Origin: [Phialemoniopsis] sp. UDSM-2020 | Lineage: Eukaryota > Ascomycota > Sordariomycetes > Thyridiales > Thyridiaceae | Direction: 5' to 3' | DNA length: 64,000 nt | Assembly (NCBI GenBank): GCA_018873225.1 | Contig: JAEILZ010000001.1 | Location: forward strand, 682,001-746,000 | In this document: piece by piece, positions 34,164 through 44,774 of the stretch | How positions within the stretch are numbered: the first letter of the stretch is position 1 | How the letters are laid out: each line of letters opens with the position of its first letter | Translations under genes and position numbers: made by a program | The notes under the pieces: model-generated | Seen by the model: only the letters and a program-made list of their open reading frames with translations | Database searches by the model: none | What the model was told of the DNA's origin: nothing

Positions 34164-35785
34164 ATGTGGTCTATGACACAAACCAGAAACATGCATCAGG
34201 ATCTCAGAGCTCTTCGTAACCCGTCTTTACTCGACTCTCGGGGCTATGTAGCTGGAGAGTGGAGAGATGGCCCCGAGGGAGCAACCTTTGACGTTTACGA
34301 ACCATCCTCTGCAGAAGTTCTCCACCGTGTCTCCAACCTTGGCCGCTCAGACTTTGTTGAAGCCATCGACAGCGCCTACGATGGCTATCAGACCTTCTTC
34401 GAGAAGGCGACAGCTAAAGACCGCGCGGACATCCTTATGCGCTGGTTTGATCTGATCATAAAGAACAAGGACGACCGTGTGTTCCATTATACTTGCCATC
34501 ATTTAACTGAGCTGACCGGAGCAAAGTGGCTACCATTCTATCCCTTGAAAATGGGAAAACGATCGCAGAAGCTTCGGGCGAGATCGAGTATGCGGCATCA
34601 TTCGTGCAATGGTTCGCAGGCGAGGCGGTCCGCAACTATGGCGACAATATCCCCTCGTCGTACCAGAACACCATGGTCCTGACCTTTAAGGAGCCCGTCG
34701 GCGTATGCGCCATCATTACGCCTTGGAACTTCCCAGCCGCCATGATTACGCGCAAGATTGCGCCAGCATTTGCAGCTGGCTGTGCTGTCGTGATCAAGCC
34801 ACCGAGCGAAACCCCTCTCACCGCGATCGCACTTACCAAGCTTGTGTTAGAGGCCGGGCTGCCCCCTGCTTGCATTCATCTTGTTCCTACTAAGGATCGA
34901 CAGGCTTCGCTAGAACTTGCTACCAACCCCAAGGTAGCCAAGATTAGCTTCACGGGCTCGACGGGTGTCGGGAAGATGTTGACTGAGCTCGCAGCCAAAA
35001 CGATGAAGCGTGTGAGCATGGAGCTAGGAGGCAATGCCCCTTTCATCGTGTTCGAAGATGCGGATATAGATGCTGCAGTGGATGCAGCTATGGTCTGCAA
35101 GTTTCGGTGTTCCGGCCAGACGTGTGTGGTAAGCAACTGATTTTCATCCCGTTCCACACGAATATCAGCTGTCTTTGAGCTAACATGGAGTGACTGTCAG
35201 TGCGCAAATCGACTGTTTGTGCACAAAGATGTGCTCGAGCCCTTCGCCTCGAAACTAGTGAAGCGTGTTGAAGAGCTTCGGCTCGGCAAGGGTCTGGACA
35301 CAGACACCACGCAAGGCCCGCTAGTCAACGCGGCTGCCGTGGCGAAGGTAAAGGCACATGTTGACGATGCTGTTGCCCAGGGAGCGACGTTGCGTACGGG
35401 TGGTAAGGCTCCTTCGAGCCTGAAGGGCTACTTCTTTGAGCCTACAGTCCTTACCGGAGTCAAAGACGGCATGGTGGTTCTGAAGGACGAAACCTTTGGA
35501 CCTTTGGCCGCTGTAGTAAGCTTTGATAACGAAAAGGAGGTTCTGGCTCTGGCCAACGATACCGAGTTCGGACTGGCCGGATATTTCTTCAGCGCTGACA
35601 TTCGCCGGGTCATGCGTGTCGCCAAAGTCTTGCAGTGTGGAATGATTGGGGTAAACACTGGCCGGATCAGTGCCGCAGAGAGCCCCTTTGGCGGCGTGAA
35701 GGAGAGCGGGATTGGTCGTGAAGGAAGTAAATACGGTCTGGCGGAATTTCAGAACATCAAGAGCGTGACTCTCGGCTCTTTGTAG
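34164..35785 (+). CDS. NAD(P)-dependent aldehyde dehydrogenase, succinate-semialdehyde type
   Basis: Three exons (34164-34476, 34527-35128, 35201-35785) give about 499 residues; the start could also be the ATG at 34173 or 34191. The aldehyde dehydrogenase landmarks are in order: TPWNFPAAMITRK, IKPPSETPLTA, FTGSTGVGKML, the general-base Glu in MELGGNAPFIVF, the nucleophilic Cys in GQTCVCANR (completed by the second splice), and the C-terminal NTGRISAAESPFGGVKESGIGREG, typical of succinate semialdehyde dehydrogenases. No mitochondrial presequence is evident. The first intron ends in AAAG. In this context it is the likely last step, oxidising an omega-oxo acid to a dicarboxylate. Confidence 0.92.
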
Positions 35786-35802
35786 ATTTGAGATACCTAG
35801 AT

Positions 35803-38800
35803 CTAGAATACGCCTTCCCTCTTCTTCCAAGCAGGGCTATCCACAACCTTGACTGGTTGACGGCCGGTGTATATCGGAGTGCCGGCCTCGAGTTTCAACG
35901 ATGGTATCGTAGAGCCATTTTTTCCAAGTGACCAGACCATTAACCCAACCCAGTTCTGACCATTATAGTTCAAAATGCCTTCGGGAACATAGAAGGACGA
36001 CTGGGGTCCGATATTGCTGATGTATCGTCCGAACTGCCATCCGTTAACATAGAGAAGCGATCGGTAATTTCCCATGGCTTCGGTTTGGTTTTCGAAGTTG
36101 AAATAAAGGGGGCTGTCCCAACGCTCAGAAGGCAGATCCAAGCTCATGTTCGCAGTAAAGTACCGCACACCGGGGCCACCGGTGCTCTCGAAAGGGCTGG
36201 CAAGTTGGAACCCGGCTTTCTCGAGTGGCGGAGCGGGCGCGATGTAACCCATTCGCTCTGCGAAAAATCCTCCTTCGTTCAAAGGACCTCGCCACTTGTC
36301 GTAATACTCTTCTCCACCAAGATTGCCCGTGAGTTTCCATGAGATGTCTGTCATAGCCACACCTTCTAGGTCGTAGGCAACAATACCGCGAGGGATCTTG
36401 CCTGTTGACGCTCCGGGGATGTTCTGCTCCAGACCCATGTGATCAAGGAGAATTGTGATTGTCGAATTCATCCCCGCTTGGAGCACACCCTCGGGTATCA
36501 CAAATCTGTGCTCGTAAATTGCCTTTCGGCCACCAGATCCCTCGTAACTCCCAATGAACTTACCGTTGGCCCACATGGACAATGCAAAAGCTCGACCACC
36601 TCTAGCCGTGATGGTGAAGACAGAGCTGTCTGCGGTTGTCGCCTTGAAGTGGCCACGGTATAATATGGCGCCTACATGGTAGCCATAGTCCCCTGCATTG
36701 AGAGAGAACGGTGCTCTTTGCTCCTCTGGGTAGTTTGTCTGAGTGTTGTTTGCTAACTTCCAGAGACTGTCATTGTAGTGTGGGTCGGCTTCTGGAATTG
36801 AGTGATACCGTGCCAGTTGAGTTGAGCCAAGTCGGGTAATCGAGTATCGGGCTCCTCAGAAGTGAAGCTGGTGTTCCAATTACCGAGACTGTTGACATCG
36901 TAATGCATCTGCTCACCATTGACAAAGAGCTCTCTCGCACTCTCCGGTGCGCCAATGATCTCGATGGATGTAGTCGAATTGAAGTCTGCTTGGATATTGA
37001 GCTTTGACCCCGTAATAGAGACGTTCCACACCAGATATCCCGCCTTCACGACCAAAGACTCAGGGTTCATAATCGAGGTACCGTAAGGATTATCACCTAG
37101 GTCTGGCACCCAGTAGTTGTACGCTGAGTTGCGATCTATACCGGCTTCGTTAGCAGTTACGATATGGAGTTTTGTTACGGTTGCCGTACCTAAAAGATAG
37201 ATAAACAAGCTTCCAAACTGTACCACCTTTCGTTGAGGAGTAGAAGTGTACCGGACAACCCAGCCGCCGTTGTTCATTTCTTGCATTTCAACGTTGTTTC
37301 CTTCAGCGACTCTAGGTTGTTCTGCAAGAGAAATGTTGCTGACAGCGACCTCGTGAGTCTCATTGGCACCACCATAAACCAGAAGAACAGTCTGGTTCTT
37401 GAACTGCTTCCACGTCAAAATCTCAGCTGTGGAGTAGAGAATGTTGAAATGGCCAGCCGGGTAATCCGTAACATGAATCTTGGAGTCGCGGCCCGGCATC
37501 GTCAGACTACCATTGCTTATCTGGGGGATGCTGAAGTTGCCTGCTGTCGTGGGCAACCTCAGTCTATAAGTCGAACTTGTCTTGATTGAGTAGTTCGCGT
37601 TGCGCACAACGTAGTAGTTCGTTTTGGAGTCTTCAAGTGTAGCATTTGCCACAACGGGAGTTACTACCACGTCATCGCTTGTCGTGTATTGGGCGACGGT
37701 GAAGTTTAGCGCCGCGTTGGCAACGAGGTAAGAGGGCGAGACCTTGAGCATCTGGGCTTCCAATTTGAGTTCGCTGTACTTCTCGCGGGTAATACTTCGG
37801 TCTTCCATTATTGGTGCCCCGTAGTCGTAGGATGTGAATCCTTCTGAATAGGAGATACCACCCCAGTTCGTGCCACCAACAGCCTAATAGAAGTTGTGAA
37901 CATTGACAAACAAGCCTAATGATACGCATGTACTCACCATGTAAAGATTGAATATCCGCACACCAGCAGCGTAATTGTTCTTGTTGAACACGCGTGCATA
38001 TTCGTGGTTGAGCAGAGCGTAGCATTGATCGTAGCTGGGACCTCCCCAGAGCGTTGGCGATCCTTGTTGAAACTTCAGTAGCGTTATTATGTGAACTTTG
38101 AATGACTCGATTTTGTAACAGCAACTCACCTCAAGGATGGAATAGGGTGTCAGTGGGCTGTGTTGCTGATGCTGCTGGGCCCAGATAAGAGGGAGTTTCT
38201 TGGTCACCCCATTGTACCATTCTTCTGGGTCCGACTGTGATATGTTTAGACATGAGTAACTGCAGTCGTCGGGATGAGGACCACTTACGCAATCAATGCC
38301 CATAGGGTAGAAGTCATGACCCTAGCGTGCTTGTTAGATCTACAGTCGGAGCTTGAGTCATTATGAGTCTGGACTTGCGTAAATATCAATCTTGTAGCCT
38401 CCAGACGTCACCCAGCGTCCGCGCGGAGATCCATCGTTCGAAATAGTCGGGATGATCATGCCAGCTTTGCGGAGCCCATTCTCAATATGATGCATCCATG
38501 CCGGCTCGAGGCAGTCGCCGGTTCCGTCGTTGCAATTGCTGTACTCGTTTTCGATTTGGGTCAAGATGATCGGCCCGCCATTCGTGATCTGATACTTTGC
38601 AATGGCTGCGCCGACACCCGCTAGGTATCTGCATTTCATTCCACTCGTGTTAGTCCGTTCCGGAGTGAGCCCTTTGTAAGAATGGCTACGTACACGTCCG
38701 AGGCATTCATGAACAATGGATCAGCACTCCGAATCTGCGCTGGAATCTTGGCCACCCATCCTGGAAGACCACCGCCGCTAGACTCGGAGTGGATGTATGG

Positions 38801-39254
38801 TCCGGGTCTCTTTTATGGTATCAGCACTGTCTGAGATTCGATGAATCGTACGGGAGATGCACACCGCAATCAGGTAGAGGCCAGCTTCCATTGCGGCCTC
38901 GTAGAACGGTACCATATCAAAGACTCCGTCTGCGCGGAACACGCCGCGCTCTCCTTCGTTTAGGTACCACATGTTGTAGTAGCTGACGGTATTGAAACCT
39001 GCTGCCTTAATCTTCTGGAAGATGTCGAGCCATAGTGAGGGCGAGGGCAGGCGGAAGGGGTGAAACTCGCCACTGTATATCATCACTCGCTCTCCTTTGA
39101 TGTAGAGAGAGTGCTCGTCCCATGTTACAATCTCTTGCAGCAGATCTCTCTTGTGCTTCTCTGCCGGCACAGTGAGTCTGACACCATTGAGACTACTAGG
39201 TAGTGCCGTAATGCCTGCGGCGGCGCCGAGTGCAAGCAGAGTAGATAGCTTCAT
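35803..39254 (-). CDS. Secreted GH35 beta-galactosidase (LacA-like) with an apparent frameshift
   Basis: Eight exons on the minus strand: 39254-38865, 38809-38694, 38628-38379, 38321-38289, 38234-38130, 38072-37938, 37883-37190, 37135-35803, about 1018 residues after a signal peptide (MKLSTLLALGAAAGITALPS). GH35 marks include the acid/base Glu in TQIENEYSN and the nucleophile Glu in SILEFQQGSPTLWGG (formed by a splice), then the C-terminal jelly-roll domains. Between the Trp codon at 36815-36813 and the Tyr codon at 36807-36805 the frame changes: upstream runs into a stop after about 20 codons, while the next frame continues with family-like sequence (YHSIPEADPHYNDSLWKL). One missing base, or two extra, explains this. 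No usable intron fits. The third intron begins GCAAGT. It removes galactose from pectic or arabinogalactan side chains. Confidence 0.88.
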
Positions 39255-40046
39255 GGCGGTATCTCTTGATAGAGTCACTCAGAGGGAGGGACCTATCGGT
39301 AAGGACCGTAGACTGGTTTCAATTCTTTGAGAGTCTCTATCTCTTACTTATGCTACCAATACCTGTGATCGACTTGCGCGATGGCATGTGCATGCAGGAT
39401 TTTGGAGAAGGCCTTCGACCTTCCCCAGAAGGCAACCATGTCATCCGTGATCAATCGTCGAAAACACCCGACGGGTGCTTGTTCCACGACGGCAATGTGG
39501 GCGATCAAAATGGATCTGCAATTGTCCAGGCTCAAGTGGGCCCGGTACCCCGTCTGGGGAACTTCGGGGAGTACAAAGTAGCGATCAGTGCCCTCATAGA
39601 GATAGCTTCGGTCATGTTGGGATTCCTCATTTGTTTCTCACCGCTCAAATCCCTCAATTCCATGACGGCCCTTGCATAAAAGACTAAGCTGTGAGCTAAT
39701 GTCGCAGTTGGTGGATTAATCATTGAACCTACTTGCAAGCCACTTTTCTTCGCCATCAGATGCGCCGACGAATTCAGTCCTTATTGTTGGATGGCGTATG
39801 CCAAGACCCAATCCCTTCCAACTCCCCCGCTTGGTTTTACATCTACTGGACCGAGGAGTCAGGAAGTTCGTTAGGCCAATACAAATCCCCAGATTCATTT
39901 CAGAGCCCCCAAATGTGTTCAGATGTATAGTTGACCATTCTGGTAGCCAAGGCAAGCTTTTAATTAACTTAGCTCTGTGCGAAATCTGTACTTGATACTA
40001 CACTTCAATACTAAAGGGCTTGCTTCAAGGCAACATTGCTTTTGTT
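39255..40046. other. Divergent promoter region of GH35 and beta-propeller genes
   Basis: 792 bases between two secreted-protein genes. Frames within it do not look like genes, and no clear repeats were noticed. Confidence 0.35.
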
Positions 40047-41243
40047 ATGCGGCTCGTCACCGCAATCCTCGAGCTTTTGCTCCCGGCAGTTTTCGCATGT
40101 AACACAGACGAAGACTGCAGTCTAAACGGTATTTGCTCGGCCAGCAAAGATCAAGAGTCAGATAACGACCGGGCTTGTCGATGTGATCCAGGCTGGATCG
40201 GCGAGGACTGCGGCCGCCTCGACCTGCAACCTGCCAAGCACGACTCAGGTTACAATTACACTACCTACACTGACCCAAGGTATTGGGGTCCGAACGGCAA
40301 CTCTTCTTGGGGCGGACAGATCCTTCAAGACAACCAGGACAGTACCCTCTTCCACCTCTTCGTGGACCAATTTGGGCACGGTTGTGGTCTGACAGGATGG
40401 AGGCCCAGTTCTACGATTATCCGGGCCGAGTCGAGAACAGGGCCGCAGGGCCCGTACAAATATGCGGAGACGGTTGCCGGTAGCTTTCGTCACAACAACT
40501 ATGTCTTCTGGAGCCCGTGGGACCGCAAGTATCTGATGTATGCCATTGGTGTCAACTACACCGAAAAGGGGAAATGCGAGAGCTTGACGTTCAAGGACTG
40601 GCCAAACAACATCTCCGTCTCAGCCTCGGACAGCCTCCGCGGGCCTTGGACACCTTTCAAGACGATCCTCAACTCAGCGCCGCCCGACAACCCACACTCG
40701 ACGAATCCTGCTCCATGGCCGTTGTGGACGAAGGAAGATCCCAACGGCAAGATGCTCCTCGGCGTTGAAGACCAGGCCCTATATGTTGCAGATTCATGGG
40801 GCGGCAACTACACGCTCGTCAAAACTCAAGTCGATAGCTGGAACATCTCGGAATATAGTCCTACCTGGACAGAAGATCCTTTCATTTGGCGGGATAAAAG
40901 GGGAAACTTTCACGCGCTGGCACACTGGATGATCGACCTTGTGGAGCGCAACCTTCAACAGTGGCCTCGTGTCGCTGCACACCTATACTCGCGCAATATC
41001 ACCGGGTCGTGGCACTTCAAGCTACAAGAAGCCTTCAACTCTTCAGTCCAGTTCACAGACGGTTCCTCAAAGCTGTTCAAACGCCGGGAGAGACCCAAGC
41101 TCTTCTTCAGCGACGACGGCGAGATGACTCCGCTCTATCTCACCACGGGCGTGCAGGATATGAACCAGACTGGCACGAGCCACACGCTGATCCAGCCGAT
41201 CGGAGTGAAGTGGAAGCAGTACGAGCAGGACCATGGATTCTGA
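40047..41243 (+). CDS. Secreted protein with EGF-like module and GH43-like beta-propeller
   Basis: Single exon, 398 residues from the ATG at 40047. A signal peptide is followed directly by a compact six-Cys EGF-like module (about residues 17-56: C...C...C...C-R-C...C ending DPGWIGEDCG). The rest looks like a five-bladed propeller of the GH43/GH-F type, with blade-like repeats (SDSLRGPWTPF, NGKMLLGVEDQAL, WTEDPFIWRDKRGNFHALAHW, FSDDGEMTPLYLTTGVQD). Several N-glycosylation sequons are visible. I do not recognise a characterised member, and catalytic carboxylates cannot be assigned with confidence. Placed between a beta-galactosidase and a rhamnogalacturonan lyase, it probably binds or cleaves a pectic side chain. 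Confidence 0.78.
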   Translation: MRLVTAILELLLPAVFACNTDEDCSLNGICSASKDQESDNDRACRCDPGWIGEDCGRLDLQPAKHDSGYNYTTYTDPRYWGPNGNSSWGGQILQDNQDSTLFHLFVDQFGHGCGLTGWRPSSTIIRAESRTGPQGPYKYAETVAGSFRHNNYVFWSPWDRKYLMYAIGVNYTEKGKCESLTFKDWPNNISVSASDSLRGPWTPFKTILNSAPPDNPHSTNPAPWPLWTKEDPNGKMLLGVEDQALYVADSWGGNYTLVKTQVDSWNISEYSPTWTEDPFIWRDKRGNFHALAHWMIDLVERNLQQWPRVAAHLYSRNITGSWHFKLQEAFNSSVQFTDGSSKLFKRRERPKLFFSDDGEMTPLYLTTGVQDMNQTGTSHTLIQPIGVKWKQYEQDHGF

Positions 41244-41373
41244 GTAAACATTAATCACATAAGTAGAAGAACTAGCGCAATGAGCTCCCCAAAGATTGCT
41301 CAAACGCTGTCTGTGTTTCACTTTAGATCTGTTGAACTTGAAAGTTATATCATGTTGTACCCGGAGCTACAAA

Positions 41374-43349
41374 TCACCACTCTAAAGCTATCGCGTCCCA
41401 CATAGCACCTCGCTGGGTGGTGTTCAATTTGGCCTCTCCACCCAGGTTCTCGTACAGCTGGAAGGTGATCTTGTTCTGCCTGCAGCGCCCAGTCTTGAGA
41501 ATACTCGAGTCGAACGGGAATCTCAGATACCTGTAGTCACCTGCAATTGTAATGCTCCTGTACAGGGCACCGTCATTGACCAGGTCGGTTCTAGAGATAT
41601 TTCCGATCTTGTGGTCATTAGCCCAGATGTATGAACTGGCATTGGTCGAATACCCTGCGAGCGCAACGATGAGGGTGACCTGTTGTTTAGGAGGTGGGTT
41701 TGGTGCAGAAAAGCTGACGGTCCAGTTGCCGAGTTTTGTTTGAGCGTAGCACCAGTCTTCCGGAGAGTTCTTGCCGATGACATAGTCTAGGTCGGCTGGA
41801 CAATACTTGTTGGCGAGGTCATACTGGTAGGGATGCCCACCGATCTTAAAGCCGTAAGTCGTCCTGTCAAAGTCGCCGATGCGCCACAGCTGAGTGCGTT
41901 TCGTTACCTCCCAAGTCTGGACCCCGAGGTCTTTCAACTCGTCTTTCTCAATTCGGACATCGTTCAGCTCAAACTCCGTTGAGATGTCGGCAATCGTACT
42001 CCCGTTAGAGCGAACACGCAGACCATAGTCGCCCGAGCGTATGTTTTCGAGTCGAAAGTACCCATGATCGTCCGCATAGGTCGTGTAGTAATAACCGCTG
42101 CCTTGAGTGATTGTGCCTCGGTCCGAGTTGTTGTCGCCCAGAAAGACCGCCACAGAGGCAGCGGGGCGCCCATCGGAAAGAACGATACGTCCGCTGAGAG
42201 ACCCACGCGAGTGATACGCAGTATCACCCAGCCAGGTGTATGGCCATGCGGCAAACTCCTCTTTGACTCTGCGGGCCATATCATCTTGCGATCCGTCATT
42301 GAGAAGCCATAGCCAGGGTCCCAACTAGCGACAAGCGGTTAGCGAAGAACCAGAAAGTCTGGAGCAGCGGGCAAAATAGTACCATTTTGCCAATTGGCAT
42401 TGTGTCATTCATGGGACGGTAGAAATGTGTTCCGTGAATCATGTTCAACTGTACTGTATCACCAGTACCAGTCTCACGGTGTATCTAGTCCAGGTCAGTT
42501 CCTTGTCGAGTCTGCTCAAATATGCCGGAGCCTCGTATATATCATATCAATGTGGCATTCGGAAGCATCGAAAACGTACTGTCAACTCGTTTCGCAGGTG
42601 ATCACCATTGAGGTAGTCCTTGCCCGGATGAATGTACCAACTACCGACGTTGTCCCCATAGACACCGTAGTACTGCCAATTTCGCATAATGCTCGTAAAG
42701 TCATATTTCGTGATATACGAGCCATCGGGTCGGATGTGAGTCTGGTCAAAGACGTAGGTCTCATCTGTGAACCATGACATCGGGGGTAGCGGCTCATCTC
42801 GCAGGTCTGTCCGCCCATTGACGAATGTCTGGTTGTCGAGTCTCCATAAAGCTCGGAACTCGCCTTGGTCAGGCAACGCCTTGTTCACAAAGTACTGATA
42901 GGCTCCCGCAAGGCCTTCGAAGATGACCCAATGCTGTTCACCTGCAGGGCAATCAACCAAGACATCCAGCCAGGTTTTACCCTCGTGAGTCCCTTCAGAA
43001 GCGACCCTCACGTCTGTAATGGTGAAATTGGAATCTCTGTTGCCTGTTTGAACAAAGTCAGCCTAGAGCCATCATCTGTTTGTATTGCATGATACTGAGA
43101 CGCTAAAAGGAATAGAAACAGCAGGGATCTCATCATAGGCTTACTGGAGCTGTAGTAGTGTCCTTGTGCGCTGCCTACAAGCTCGCGGCCACCGTAGTAC
43201 AGAGGCTTGGACCTGCTACCAGCTTGGGTCACGTTCCAGAGCTCATTCCCAAACACATAGGCCGCGTCGTTGATCTTCGACAAGAACGGTCCAGCTACTG
43301 CAAAGGTAGGCAGCGCAAATAGCGCTCCGACGACACTCGAGACTTTCAT
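41374..43349 (-). CDS. Secreted rhamnogalacturonan endolyase (polysaccharide lyase family 4)
   Basis: Four exons on the minus strand (43349-43145, 43043-42580, 42484-42383, 42324-41374) give 573 residues; two introns (101 and 95 nt) are longer than most here. After a signal peptide (MKVSSVVGALFALPTFAVAG) comes the catalytic beta-sandwich, with GELWN-like GNELWNVTQAG, ITDVRVASEGTHEG, DYTSIM-like YDFTSIMRNWQYYGVYG and GSWYIHPGKDYLNGDHLRNELT. The family-typical GPWLWLLNDGS opens the third part. A fibronectin-III-like middle domain (GRIVLSDGRPAASVAVFLGD) and a C-terminal carbohydrate-binding-like domain follow. The enzyme cuts the rhamnose-galacturonate backbone of pectin RG-I by beta-elimination. 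It is convergent with the propeller gene. Confidence 0.9.
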
Positions 43350-43818
43350 GGTTGCTCCCACAAAGTCATTGACCCAGAACCAACGGCCAAGATCAGCAAC
43401 CGCGCAGTGATGGTTTGTATACCACAACAAGTATCACTGCATTACATACGCATTTATCGTATTTAACAGCTCAGCTATCCCGACCCAGCCGTCGGGGTTG
43501 CATCTAGCAAGCAGGGTATCTTCCCGCTGGCTCTTGAGATCAACAATGTCGTAAGCTAATTTCGACCTTCCCCATGGGTTCCCCGCAATAAGATCCTTGC
43601 GGATAAAATTGGTGCACCAGTATGAATGAGCCGACGGAGCAAATTCGGGTCAGTTGCCCACGAAAGTGGGGAATCTTCCAGAGATCTACAATGCCTTGGT
43701 AATTGCGTGTATCTGTCGAGCTCAAGGTCACCTGGAGATGGTTCAAAAGAGCATTGCTCATCCAATTTGAGTGTATGGGTGTGATTTCCTAGTGCTACAG
43801 TCTTTTCCAATGCTTGCA
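43350..43818. other. Intergenic
   Basis: 469 bases between the PL4 start and the tautomerase 3' end, both minus strand; presumably the PL4 promoter. Nothing else was seen. Confidence 0.35.
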
Positions 43819-44305
43819 TTACTGCTTCATCTTTCTAACCTCTGCCATTGTCGTGCCCTTGAAGCCAATGTTGGGATCGGCTGTGATTCAAATTAGCTCA
43901 TATCAACACATGTAAATAGCAGTATTAAATTGAAGACTTACTTGGGTTGTAGAAGCTGATATAACCACGGTCATTTGACACACCAAGCGCTTGCTCGAGC
44001 CAAGAACTAAGCCCAGCTGTGAATCTGATATTGTCTTCCGGGTTGAATATGTTCAGAGCGGTCACATGCAACATGAATGCTGCGCAAAAGTATTAGTTCC
44101 CGCTCGTCACAGTGCCTTTCTCGAGATTCTTACCAGGATCAAAGCTTCCACCAAACGAATACACCTCTCCTGCCTGAATACTGACTCCGAAGAGCCTTGC
44201 AGGCTTGCCAAGCACAGTCGCAGCAGTCTCTGTCAGATCCAAAGCCAGGGCTGTTTGCTTGTCCTTGGGGATGTCGATATTGGTAATTAGTTGTAGATAA
44301 GGCAT
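43819..44305 (-). CDS. MIF-superfamily tautomerase
   Basis: Three exons on the minus strand (44305-44134, 44079-43942, 43880-43819) give 123 residues, the size of macrophage-migration-inhibitory-factor homologues. It begins Met-Pro (MPYLQLITNIDIPKDKQTAL), so the catalytic N-terminal Pro would be exposed after Met removal. Next are LGKPARLFGVSIQAGEVYSFGGS and, across two splices, ALGVSNDRGYISFYNP and DPNIGFKGTTMAEV, matching the MIF end (ISFYD...NIGFNGTT). The family performs keto-enol tautomerisation of phenylpyruvate-like or hydroxymuconate-like acids. It is divergent from an SDR gene. Confidence 0.88.
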
Positions 44306-44774
44306 ATTGAATGTGGAACTTGATGAACAGGTATTCAAATTCGTTCACCTTCTGGCGGCAGTGTGCTTTGTGTCCGTCGACTCCGGGCTAATAATAACTT
44401 TCAGATACCCTTCCAATTAGCATGAAATGGCACCCACCCCGTGTTATTGATCAGTGCTAGCTCTGATGCATTCGCCTTCACATTGCAGCGGCAATCTTGT
44501 TCTTCTGTCGACGATGCTGTGTCAATGCGGGTGGTTATGCCGGCTATCATCCCGCAATGCGGAGTCGGAGCCGGCAATGGTAGCCGATTACCGAACGCCC
44601 GTCAATGTGGGGAAGCCAAACACAATCCAAAGCGACTGTCCCATGATATCGACAAATCGTCAGGCTTATATGATATGTACAAGATTCGGGTGGTTCCAAG
44701 TCAGATGAGTGATTGCTGGCGACTACCTCGGCATCATTCGCAAACCTCCCCCGTGTCAAAGCCAGCCACCGAGC
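44306..44774. promoter_or_regulatory. Divergent MIF tautomerase / SDR promoter
   Basis: 469 bases with GCCGGCT at about 44539 and AGCCGGC at about 44570. TACCGAACGCC at 44589-44599 is the same 11-mer as at 21122-21132 before the HIBADH-like gene. Confidence 0.4.

Noticed and set aside
36803..36819. A 17-base GT-AG 'intron' that might explain the GH35 frame change
   Set aside because: Far too short to splice, and removing it does not restore the family-like frame.
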